Shown here in pieces: positions 41,165 through 49,434 of a stretch of 64,000 nt of DNA. The stretch spans positions 350,849 through 414,848 of the forward strand of contig RAYY01000001.1 in NCBI GenBank assembly GCA_003611875.1, in the 5' to 3' direction. Source of the stretch: a bacterium D16-56 (GTDB taxonomy: Bacteria; Bacillota; Clostridia; Lachnospirales; Lachnospiraceae). Both the position numbers and the translations under genes were made by a program. Numbering within the stretch: the first letter of the stretch is position 1; every line of letters starts with the position of its first letter. The notes under the pieces were generated by a model. The model was not told the origin of the DNA. It did no database searches and worked only from the letters and a program-made list of their open reading frames with translations.

Positions 41165-43067
41165 CACCAGCGCCCCTTCCGATATCACAGACTCCGGCCA
41201 GCTCCTTCCCTATCAGTGCATCCTGTTTTCCAGCACCAAGGTTCAGTCCGATTTTCCCCTCCCCATCCCGGACTCTGTGAGCCAGATCGTCTGCACCAGA
41301 ACCTTTAATCACGCCTTTTTAGACCAGATTATCCGCATTCCCCCAGGGGAAAAGGTCTATGTGGTCAATGATTTTTTCGACTCCACCTTAAGCACCATCC
41401 GGCAATTCGAGGAGTTCGGCATCAGCCAGTACCAGTTCATCCCCTACTCCTCCGAGACCCAGGAAACGGACCTTTCCATCCGTTACGCCATCACCGTAGG
41501 AGAGCCCAAACTGGTTCCCGGGCACATCCGCAATGTTATCAATATCGGCAACCGGATCATTGACATTTCCACCATCAATGAGCTGTGTGTCCTGTTCCGC
41601 CTGCCTGCCAGGCTGGGCAACCAGATTACCAGAAATTATATTTCCCACATCTTAAAGGTGGTAAAGACTGCCGGAAGCTACTACAGCAGCTTTGTCTTTT
41701 CCCAGCAGCTTCTCCTGGCCACAGTGGCCAACCTGCCCTTTGGCGTCTGCCTGCTGGATGAAAACGGAACCATCATGGCAGTAAACAAGCCCTTTTCAAA
41801 GGACTGGGGCCTCTCCAGAAAACAGGGCATCGGGACCCCCTTCGCCCACTGCCTTCCCCAGGCCTATTCCAGGATCCTGTTCAATCAGACTGCCGATTAC
41901 CGGATAGCCAACCACATGGATGTCCCCATGATATTAAGCGTCATGGAGCTGTCCTTTCCCAATCACACCCAGGTCTCTCTGCTCACCAGCAAACCGGCTG
42001 TCAGTCAGGAAACCGACAATGCCCTCCCCCTCCTTTCCGATCTGGTCCTGTCAGAGGGACAGGAGCCGGAAGGCTCCCCTATTGAGCGGCAGCGCAGCAG
42101 CTTTTCCGGCCTGATCACTGCCTCCGGCCGGTTTCAGGAGGTACTCTCCTATGCCAGACGTTTGTCCCTCTATGATTTTCCTGTGCTGATTCAGGGGGAG
42201 AGCGGCACCCAGAAAAAAATGCTGGCCAGAGCCATCCACCACAGCTCCAGCAGGCGCCGCTTTCCCTTCGTCAGCCTGAATCAGTTACTCACCCTCTCCG
42301 GCTGCGACCTGCCGGAGGTATTAGAAGCTGCCAACCACGGCACACTCCTGGTAGACCACATTGAAAAGCTGTCCCCCAAAATGCAGGATTTCCTGGTACA
42401 GCTTTTACAGAACACAGCCAGCGACTCCCTGCTTCCTCAGCGCTCCTGGGACATTCGGGTAATCGCCACCTCTGCCCCTAACCTTTACTCCCTGGTACAG
42501 GAAAACGCTTTCCAGGAAAACCTTTTTTTCCAGCTCAGCACGGCAGTGCTGGACACTGTCCCCTTAAAGGAGCGCCGGGAGGATATCCCCCTTTTGCTGG
42601 AGCATTTCTTCCGCAGCCTGTTCCACCACTCCCCCTTTCAGATGGACGCCATCCTCTCCAAAAGCCTGTATCAGTTCCTTCTGAATTATGACTATCCGGG
42701 CAATGTAAAGGAGCTGATCAACCTGGCTCAGTATTTTTCCTCCCTCTACGCTGCCCATCCCCTGATCCTGTCCCAGCTTCCCTCCTATATCCGAGAGGGA
42801 CTTACCTCCGCCAGGGAAAATATAAGCTCCCTGAAACGCCAGGTTCTTACCATCATAAAAAACACGCCCAAAAGCGGACGTGCCTCCATACAAAAAGCCC
42901 TGGCAGAATCCGGCACCCAGATCAGTGACGGAAAGCTGCGGGGGCTGTTAAAGGAGCTGTCTGACCAGAAGCTGATCCTGATCCACCGCACCAAGGGCGG
43001 GTGTGAAATCACCGAGGAAGGACTGGCCCTTTTGGTGCATGGGTTACGGTTTGCAGAGAATCCATGA
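41052..43067 (+). CDS. AAA+ regulator of sigma-54-activator ancestry, degenerate core, winged-helix C-terminus
   Basis: 671 residues. The N-terminal ~210 residues are of unknown type (PHVLIISINPYIRIEFQDYL recalls a receiver-like fold). A PAS-like segment follows (LPFGVCLLDENGTIMAVNKP). The AAA+ domain starts near residue 350: Walker A is degenerate, GESGTQKKMLARAIH instead of GTGKE; Walker B reads LLVDHIEKL with His for Glu; and the ELFG-GAFTGA loop that binds sigma-54 is absent, since PFVSLNQLLTL leads straight to LEAANHGTLL. NYDYPGNVKELINLAQYF is kept. The last ~85 residues look like a winged helix (RASIQKALAESG, LRGLLKELSDQKLILIHRTK) rather than Fis. AGGAGG precedes the ATG. It probably regulates the divergent peptide operon by a sigma-54-independent route. 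Confidence 0.8.
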   Translation: MSLSQKKPHVLIISINPYIRIEFQDYLHSVLGDYILFDTSAPSDITDSGQLLPYQCILFSSTKVQSDFPLPIPDSVSQIVCTRTFNHAFLDQIIRIPPGEKVYVVNDFFDSTLSTIRQFEEFGISQYQFIPYSSETQETDLSIRYAITVGEPKLVPGHIRNVINIGNRIIDISTINELCVLFRLPARLGNQITRNYISHILKVVKTAGSYYSSFVFSQQLLLATVANLPFGVCLLDENGTIMAVNKPFSKDWGLSRKQGIGTPFAHCLPQAYSRILFNQTADYRIANHMDVPMILSVMELSFPNHTQVSLLTSKPAVSQETDNALPLLSDLVLSEGQEPEGSPIERQRSSFSGLITASGRFQEVLSYARRLSLYDFPVLIQGESGTQKKMLARAIHHSSSRRRFPFVSLNQLLTLSGCDLPEVLEAANHGTLLVDHIEKLSPKMQDFLVQLLQNTASDSLLPQRSWDIRVIATSAPNLYSLVQENAFQENLFFQLSTAVLDTVPLKERREDIPLLLEHFFRSLFHHSPFQMDAILSKSLYQFLLNYDYPGNVKELINLAQYFSSLYAAHPLILSQLPSYIREGLTSARENISSLKRQVLTIIKNTPKSGRASIQKALAESGTQISDGKLRGLLKELSDQKLILIHRTKGGCEITEEGLALLVHGLRFAENP

Positions 43068-43095
43068 ATCGTAAGGAAAGCTTTTTCCATTTTGA

Positions 43096-43266
43096 TTATT
43101 TTTTATGAACCGCCTTATAAATGCCTAAAGCAAGCAAAAAACAACCCAGTAAGCCAATGATCATTCTCCAGACGGCTCCCGGCACTGCCAAGATCGTTGG
43201 AAAGGGACATATCATAACGAATATGATCAGAATCAATCCTATCATTATTAATGTAATCTTTTTCAT
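43096..43266 (-). CDS. Small two-helix membrane protein
   Basis: A 56-residue open frame. It starts MKKITLIMIGLILIIFVMIC and has a second hydrophobic stretch, MIIGLLGCFLLALGIYKAV, then VHKK. GGAGG stands eight bases before the ATG at 43266. Two helices, charged ends and a good ribosome site support expression. No family is recognised. It lies between the AAA+ regulator and a methyltransferase gene in opposite orientation to the former. Confidence 0.65.
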   Translation of the reverse strand: MKKITLIMIGLILIIFVMICPFPTILAVPGAVWRMIIGLLGCFLLALGIYKAVHKK

Positions 43267-43323
43267 CAACAGAACCTCCGCAAATTTTGATTGTTATACG
43301 GCAAACAGGCATTGGGAGACACA

Positions 43324-44040
43324 TCACAATGCCTGCTTCAGCCTGATATAAATGCCCACAAAACAAGTATATGGTTTGATGACTGTATCAAAATACTGCC
43401 TGTCGCCAAGAGCAAATTCATTATTTGCTGCAAGCCAATCGTCCCATGCTTTGCTGAAGCAATCCATTTCCCATGTGTTCACCGACTCAATTCTATTGCT
43501 GCTGCCTATGATTTCTTTCCAGAGCTTGGGACTCTTGAACATATAGGCGTCCTCTCCGAGCCAATCGGAAAGAAGCTCTTTTGCACGACCTGTATATTCG
43601 TCCTTCAGACCAGGGATTCCAATCAAAACCACTCCATCATCTTTCATAAACGGCAAAATCTTTTCCTGAAAAAATCCCTTACTTCCCGCAAAATAGTGAT
43701 AAGAGTCAATACTAATCAAAGCACGGAACTGATTTTTTTCAAAATGAAGATCATTGGCATCTTCACAAACAGGCGTTATCAGCTCTCCAACACCCCATTC
43801 AACAAACCGTCTCCCATTTTCTTCTGCGCTTACCCACAGATCATTTGCGAAAACTTTCGCTCCAGTCTCTTTAGCAATGACCAGGCTTGTCAGACCCGTC
43901 CCGCATCCCAAGTCCAGGATCCTATCATCAGGAGCAAGCTGTAAAGGATATCGATCAAATAGCTCTGCTAATATCCTTACACTATTAGGTCCCATCATCG
44001 TTTCTGCCGAAATATATTCCTTATAGTCGCCAATATTCAT
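43324..44040 (-). CDS. Class I SAM-dependent methyltransferase
   Basis: 238 residues. The SAM-binding motif I is ILDLGCGTGLTSLVIA, followed by KVFANDLW and the acidic VCEDANDLHFEKNQF; RALISIDSYHYF is motif IV. The family is that of small-molecule methyltransferases; the substrate is unknown. GAGAGGAGG precedes the ATG. It stands alone, next to an integrase remnant, and may have come with a mobile element. Confidence 0.88.
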   Translation of the reverse strand: MNIGDYKEYISAETMMGPNSVRILAELFDRYPLQLAPDDRILDLGCGTGLTSLVIAKETGAKVFANDLWVSAEENGRRFVEWGVGELITPVCEDANDLHFEKNQFRALISIDSYHYFAGSKGFFQEKILPFMKDDGVVLIGIPGLKDEYTGRAKELLSDWLGEDAYMFKSPKLWKEIIGSSNRIESVNTWEMDCFSKAWDDWLAANNEFALGDRQYFDTVIKPYTCFVGIYIRLKQAL

Positions 44041-44289
44041 ACACGCTGCCTCCTCTCAAATTCTTTCTTCAATCCGCCGGCTCCACCTGTGCCGCAGCAG
44101 AAAGGGCGGTCATGCCGCCTATCAGGATTCTTTCCTGTCTAATTTCCTCTTTTTTTATCCCAATCCCTTTGTCCTTATATCTTGGTATAACCTGGTTTTT
44201 TCCCATGTTTTCAAGGTTTTCTCCATGAACCCAAAAACTTCTTAACTCGTATATCTTATCATAACTCGGTATAGTTTGTCACCCAAAAA

Positions 44290-44324
44290 GAGTAAAAAAG
44301 AGTAAAATGACCTCTTTTTTACTC
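44290..44324. other. Perfect 13-pair hairpin
   Basis: GAGTAAAAAAGAG (44290-44302) and CTCTTTTTTACTC (44312-44324) around a nine-base loop. It sits next to an integrase remnant, between the methyltransferase gene and the sugar locus. It could be a terminator or part of an old attachment site. Nothing else is seen from 44041 to 44289. Confidence 0.5.
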
Positions 44325-44353
44325 ACTCCAAAGACCAAATCTCTAATGCCACT

Positions 44354-44533
44354 TTACTCTCCAGCCAGCTTCTTCTCCAGTTCCCTCACTTCCTTTTCCA
44401 CGTCATTAAATTTAAAATGCGTATAATATCCCAGTGTCGTCGCTATATCCGCATATCCTATGAGATTCCATGCACCCTCCAATTTCCTATACCGGTGTCT
44501 TCTTTGATAGGAAGTTAGTGTCCTTGATAAAAT
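44354..44533 (-). pseudogene. Tyrosine recombinase (integrase) C-terminal remnant
   Basis: Minus strand frame of about 60 codons ending in a stop at 44354: WNLIGYADIATTLGYYTHF is the end of the tyrosine-recombinase catalytic domain, with the nucleophile Tyr in YYTH, then a Lys/Glu-rich tail VEKEVRELEKKLAGE. The rest of the integrase is missing and an in-frame stop lies upstream. It shows that an integrative element once lay here. From 44534 to 44727 nothing is seen. Confidence 0.7.
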
Positions 44534-44727
44534 TTAGCGTTCACCAGTTCCTCCAGCCCTCAAAACACTCTGTCTTATTTATTGTAACATAAACCAGTAT
44601 CGTTGTCCTCAAAAACAAATAAAAAGCAGGTAAAGGAGCGCCGAAGCACCCCCATTCCCTAAGCCTGTTCCATTGCTTTATTATCGGTAATTACCATACC
44701 ATTTTTCAAAACATCCCTATCCTTGAT

Positions 44728-46212
44728 TCAGATAAAGCATTCCTTTATTTTATATGACTCGTAATGATTTACCACTACCCTCCCTCCATATGCACGAGCT
44801 CCAATCTGATTCTGTAAGCCTGTGGCAAAAACATTATTTGCATGATTATTCTGATATTGATCCGAAAAAATTTCTATTGAGCTTTGATCAGAAAAGATGT
44901 GGATATCCAGCTTCTTTTTATTCTTCAGGAATAAGGTGCTTCTGGATATGCCCTGGCTCCATCCGTCAGAACGGTTTCTGTCCACCTTCAATTCGCCATT
45001 AGCAAAATCAAATGTACAAACTGTCCTTTTCTCCCCATCGCTGCGTAAATACAGCTCCAGCTTGTCAGCATCTGTTTTCTCCAGATCAATTTCCATTTTC
45101 ATTTCAAAGGAAATGCCGTCTCCTGCAGTAAGCCTCCGTTCTTCATCATCAATCCAGATGCCGTCTGCCTGATAACCATCGGTTCTCAATGCTGACAGCT
45201 CTGCAATCGGCACAAACTGCAAGGTATGGTCCGGCATCATCCGCACTTCACGGGGGATATTGAAAAAACCGCACCATCCTTCCTTATACGCTGGTCCCCA
45301 GTCCTTCCAAAACGGCATCCAGTCCCAGCAGTTTGCCCATGCCGCAATCAGTCTCCTGCCATCTGGCGCTGCAAAGGACTGCGGGGCATAGTAATCAAAG
45401 CCCCAGTCAATCTCCCCATTTATCTGATAGGAAAATTTACCGGTCTCATAATCAAAATCACCTACCATATATACTACGGTACGTTCTCCTGCTCCCATGG
45501 GGGACACCATCAGCACATATTGATCTCCTATCTGGTAAAAATCCGGACACTCCCACATATAACCCCACTCGCCCCGACTCTCTGCCAGAACATTGAAAAA
45601 TGTCCAGTGAAGCATATCATCAGAGCGGTACAAAAGCGCCTGTGCTTTATTATCTCTGCTGGCGCCACAGACCATATAGTAAGTATCCCCATGCTTCCAC
45701 ACCTTCGGATCCCGGAACTGGTGGGCAGGAACTCCCTTTGGCGGAGTCAGTACCGGATTTCCGTCATACTTTTCAAAATGTATCCCATCCTCGCTGTAAG
45801 CGATGCACTGGGTCTGCTCAAATCCCTTTCCGTCATTGGTAACGCCTGTGTACATCAAAAACAGCTTACCGTCATGTTCAATAGCGCTTCCTGAAAAGCA
45901 GCCGCCCCGCAGATGATCATCGTAGGACTCACTCGGCGCAAGAGCCAGCGGAAGATACTCCCAGTGAAGCATATCATCACTCACCGCGTGACCCCAGTGC
46001 ATATAATCCCAAAATCCATAATAAGGGTTATGCTGGTAAAAGAAATGGTACTTTCCTTTGTAGTAGATCAACCCGTTGGGATCATTGATCCATCCAGTCT
46101 CTCCCATGAAATGATAGCGCTGACGCATCCTTCCGTTTTTTACGGTTTCTCTATTCTCGTCAATTACACGCTGGGCTCTCTCCATGTTGCGCAGCATTAC
46201 TTCCTTAGACAT
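44728..46212 (-). CDS. GH32 beta-fructosidase
   Basis: Glycoside hydrolase family 32 enzyme of 494 residues that releases fructose from sucrose, inulin or levan-type oligosaccharides. The nucleophile Asp is in WINDPNGLIYYKGKYHFFYQ, the transition-state Asp in QFRDPKVW, and the acid Glu in WECPDFYQ. The C-terminal beta-sandwich ends near DQSSIEIFSDQ. No signal peptide, so it is cytoplasmic and acts on imported sugars. It follows a GH172 gene by about 14 bases with AGGAG. It is the last gene of the sugar operon. Confidence 0.96.
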   Translation of the reverse strand: MSKEVMLRNMERAQRVIDENRETVKNGRMRQRYHFMGETGWINDPNGLIYYKGKYHFFYQHNPYYGFWDYMHWGHAVSDDMLHWEYLPLALAPSESYDDHLRGGCFSGSAIEHDGKLFLMYTGVTNDGKGFEQTQCIAYSEDGIHFEKYDGNPVLTPPKGVPAHQFRDPKVWKHGDTYYMVCGASRDNKAQALLYRSDDMLHWTFFNVLAESRGEWGYMWECPDFYQIGDQYVLMVSPMGAGERTVVYMVGDFDYETGKFSYQINGEIDWGFDYYAPQSFAAPDGRRLIAAWANCWDWMPFWKDWGPAYKEGWCGFFNIPREVRMMPDHTLQFVPIAELSALRTDGYQADGIWIDDEERRLTAGDGISFEMKMEIDLEKTDADKLELYLRSDGEKRTVCTFDFANGELKVDRNRSDGWSQGISRSTLFLKNKKKLDIHIFSDQSSIEIFSDQYQNNHANNVFATGLQNQIGARAYGGRVVVNHYESYKIKECFI

Positions 46213-46226
46213 ATATCTCCTCCAAC

Positions 46227-47570
46227 TTATTTATACTCATCACGAAGCTTCTTTGCAAATTCCGTATTCAGCCTGGACTCACGCCGTGCCTTTTCTTCCT
46301 TGATGTGGAATTGTTCTTCCCTTGCCGGAGCATACTCTTCCCACCGTTTTTCCCATGACTGCCTTGCCGCTTTCATTTCCTCTGTAAGCTCCGGCATTTT
46401 TAAGTTTCTCTCAGGAAGCTTCGGCACATTTGGAAGCCTCTCCTCCATCGGAAGAATCGTAATCTCATCCTCTGTGGGCAATGTCTGGTACCAGTAAGCC
46501 GTGGAGCTCCAGTCGTCAGACAGATGATTTGCATGTCCATGCTCTATCGTTACCCGGAGACTCTTCTCAAAGCGCACCGGATCTGTAATATGGAAACGGT
46601 AAGACACCTGAAAACCATCGGTATCGCCTTCATGAACAATCGTTCCGAAGAACGGATAAGCGTTCCTCTGCATTCCCCATGCGTGGTTAAAATAATCCTC
46701 GGTTCCTGTTCCGTTAAGGCTTGGATATTCCTCCCCATCGATGAAGAACATATCATTCCCCTCACCCCACCAGCTTCCCTGATAGTGCTTAACAGTCAGA
46801 TTACATCCTACATAATGGCCCGTTCCCTTTACATCCAGAACCGTATAGTTTCCTTCTCCTTTGAAGTTTGTCACATTATTGACCTCCGGAGAGTTTGTCT
46901 GTACATCCGGTCCCCATCCGTCACATGGGTTCTCACGTCTCCAGCAGGAATGGAAATAAGCGGTATTTTCATCCAAAGGCTCTTTGTACATCTCATAATC
47001 AATATTAAAATATAAGATAAACGGCAGCTCATTCTCGTTTACGATCTCAATCCTTGCCTTTTTATTAAATGGCATCGGGAAATAGCAGGATACCGAACAC
47101 GGCGCCCCATATCTTCCTGCTTCCTCCGGCTTTAGCGATACATTAAACGGCAGAGAGCTGAAATTTCCCGGATAACAGTTGCCGATACAGAAGAAATCAC
47201 CCAAAGGCGCCAAAACGCTTGGCGTATTCTGATCATCCCATGTGATTTTAATCAGAGCCTTCCTGTAATAAAACGGATCATAATCATCCCATATCACACC
47301 AAGTGCAGGATGAATTTCCATAACCGGCGCTGCCGATGCATGGAATACCGGGTCAAGAATACTTGGAGCCTTCACCTTGCGGCATGAAGATGTCATCCAG
47401 ATATGGGTAATACATCCCGGTCCCTCTACTTCTCCAAGTACAATGCTCTCTTTTGCCGGAATCTCCCAGTAGTCCTGATTCTTTCCACGCTGATCCCAGC
47501 TTGCCAGCCTTCCGTTTCTTGCTTTTTTAATCGTTGTCAGATCCTGAAATAATCCTGATACCTTACTCAT
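46227..47570 (-). CDS. GH172 (DUF2961) glycoside hydrolase
   Basis: 447-residue protein of the DUF2961/GH172 family: VEGPGCITHIWMTSSCRK, YPGNFSSLPFNVSLKPEEAG, GEGNDMFFIDGEEYPSLNG, GTGTEDYFNHAWGMQRN. Characterised members include difructose dianhydride I synthase/hydrolase, alpha-D-fructofuranosidase and arabinan-acting enzymes. The paired GH32 enzyme favours a fructose substrate, for example difructose anhydrides formed from inulin or caramel. No signal peptide. It comes after the permease genes and before GH32. Confidence 0.9.
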   Translation of the reverse strand: MSKVSGLFQDLTTIKKARNGRLASWDQRGKNQDYWEIPAKESIVLGEVEGPGCITHIWMTSSCRKVKAPSILDPVFHASAAPVMEIHPALGVIWDDYDPFYYRKALIKITWDDQNTPSVLAPLGDFFCIGNCYPGNFSSLPFNVSLKPEEAGRYGAPCSVSCYFPMPFNKKARIEIVNENELPFILYFNIDYEMYKEPLDENTAYFHSCWRRENPCDGWGPDVQTNSPEVNNVTNFKGEGNYTVLDVKGTGHYVGCNLTVKHYQGSWWGEGNDMFFIDGEEYPSLNGTGTEDYFNHAWGMQRNAYPFFGTIVHEGDTDGFQVSYRFHITDPVRFEKSLRVTIEHGHANHLSDDWSSTAYWYQTLPTEDEITILPMEERLPNVPKLPERNLKMPELTEEMKAARQSWEKRWEEYAPAREEQFHIKEEKARRESRLNTEFAKKLRDEYK

Positions 47571-47637
47571 AAATTTTCTCCTTTACTTGTTATTTTTCTT
47601 AAAACCATCTTTATCTCAAAATGCGGATGCTGCCTTA

Positions 47638-48468
47638 TTAACCCTTCACTGCTCCTGCCGTCATACCCTCCACAATATTTTTCTGGAAAATTCCGTAGAA
47701 TATCAATTCCGGTATAATAATCATAACACTGGATGCTACGATTCCGCCGTAATCAACCGTATAGGTTCCCTTAAAGAACGATGCGCCCATGGACAGTGTA
47801 TAGTCAGACACATCTCTCAGCATAACAGATGCAAACGGAAATTCATTCCAGATATACAAAACATTGAATATCACAACCGTAGCAATCACAGGCTTTGTCA
47901 TAGGAAGTATGACCCTCGCCATAAGATCCCATATTTTGCATCCGTCAATAATCGCCGCCTCATCAATCTCTGCAGGCAGAGCTTTCAGATATCCCACAAG
48001 CAGCAGAGTATTGAAGGAAATGGAAGTGGCAATATACGGAAAGATCAGCGCAAGCTTCCCTCTCAGTCCAAAAAACACATTGATCTTGTATACGGGAAAC
48101 AATAGGATAAAGGGGGATATGGAAAGACCCATAATCAAAAATCCATAAAGCAGCTTTCTTATTTTCTCGTTCTTAAATTCCATTCTCGCAAGAACAAAAG
48201 AACTGAAAAACGTAATGATCAGCTCCGCCGCCAATGAGATCACACATACAAAAAGCGTATTTCCATACAGCCTGGGGAAGTTCAGCGTCTCCATCGCATG
48301 CCGGTAATTTTCAAAATTAAATGTCTTCGGCAAGGATAACGGTGAAGATAAGATCTCGGAATTTGTCTTAAAGGAAAGAACCAGCATCCATAAAAAGGGT
48401 AACACAACCAGGAATGTGATCAGCGCCATCAAGATATACCGGACTGCTTTTTTTTGCTTATTTGCCAT
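47638..48468 (-). CDS. Sugar ABC transporter permease, MalG type
   Basis: Membrane subunit of a CUT1-type importer, 276 residues, six helices. The EAA loop is EIDEAAIIDGCKIWDLMARV (about 190-210), which contacts the ATPase. The N-terminus is YILMALITFLVVLPFLWMLV. It starts 5 bases after its partner permease. No ATPase gene is in the locus, which is normal because CUT1 systems often share a MsmX-type ATPase encoded elsewhere. Confidence 0.94.
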   Translation of the reverse strand: MANKQKKAVRYILMALITFLVVLPFLWMLVLSFKTNSEILSSPLSLPKTFNFENYRHAMETLNFPRLYGNTLFVCVISLAAELIITFFSSFVLARMEFKNEKIRKLLYGFLIMGLSISPFILLFPVYKINVFFGLRGKLALIFPYIATSISFNTLLLVGYLKALPAEIDEAAIIDGCKIWDLMARVILPMTKPVIATVVIFNVLYIWNEFPFASVMLRDVSDYTLSMGASFFKGTYTVDYGGIVASSVMIIIPELIFYGIFQKNIVEGMTAGAVKG

Positions 48469-48473
48469 AACTC

Positions 48474-49346
48474 TCAGCCCTCCCTTTCCTTTGTTACCGC
48501 ACTGTAAACTACTGTAATCAATAATGACAGCAGCAGTGTAACCGTTGCAAGCGACATTCCATATCCGTAATCACTGCTGGAAAACGTCATGGAATAACTA
48601 TAGGTTACCAATGTTTCCGACAGATGGTTGGGACCGCCTCCAGTCGTCTGCTGCACGATCTCAAATATTTTAAACACACCTGTAATAATCAGTATGGCTA
48701 CCGTAGAAATCGTTGTGCGCATCATAGGAATAATTACATACCGGACCTCCTGTACCGCGCTGGCGCCGTCAATCTTAACAGCTTCCAGAACATCTCCCGG
48801 AATCATTTTAAGACCAGCAATAAATATGGTCACAAGATATCCTAACTGCTGCCAGAAATATATGATCGCAATGCTGTAAGGCGACAATGTCTCTCCGCCG
48901 ATCCATTTCCGTTTCAGACCACCTGCCCCGATTGCATCCAGCACATTGTTGATGACGCCAATATTCGGATCCAGAATATATACCCAGATAATCCCCACAA
49001 TGATCGGAGCTATAATCGCCGGCGAAAAGATAAGGGCTTTTGAAAAATCCACAGCCTTTAATCCTTTGTTCAGCAGCAGAGCAATCAAAAAGGACAGCGT
49101 AAGCAGCAGAACAAATGCCAGTATAAACATGACCATTGTGTTTTTAAAGGAAATCCAGAATATTTCATCCTGAAACAGTCTCACATAATTTTTCAACCCG
49201 ATAAACCTGGCCTGCCCAATTCCCGAATATTTTGTAAAGCTGTATCTTACTGCTACCAAGATCGGCAGCATAATAAAGATGCTATAGACAAGAAGTGTCG
49301 GAATCATAAGACCTGCCTTATATCTTTTCTTACTTAGCCAATGCAT
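48474..49346 (-). CDS. Sugar ABC transporter permease, MalF type
   Basis: Partner permease of 290 residues: LMIPTLLVYSIFIMLPILVA, and the EAA loop VLEAVKIDGASAVQEVRYVI, then IPMMRTTISTVAILIITGVF. It follows the binding protein gene by about 88 bases. Together with the MalG-type gene it forms the membrane channel of the sugar importer. Confidence 0.94.
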   Translation of the reverse strand: MHWLSKKRYKAGLMIPTLLVYSIFIMLPILVAVRYSFTKYSGIGQARFIGLKNYVRLFQDEIFWISFKNTMVMFILAFVLLLTLSFLIALLLNKGLKAVDFSKALIFSPAIIAPIIVGIIWVYILDPNIGVINNVLDAIGAGGLKRKWIGGETLSPYSIAIIYFWQQLGYLVTIFIAGLKMIPGDVLEAVKIDGASAVQEVRYVIIPMMRTTISTVAILIITGVFKIFEIVQQTTGGGPNHLSETLVTYSYSMTFSSSDYGYGMSLATVTLLLSLLITVVYSAVTKEREG

Positions 49347-49434
49347 AAATTTCCCCCGTCTTTCTTATGCTTTTTCCTTCAGTTCCTCCCCGGCACCGCA
49401 CCAGCCGCCGGTGCCGGAATATTTTTATCAACAT

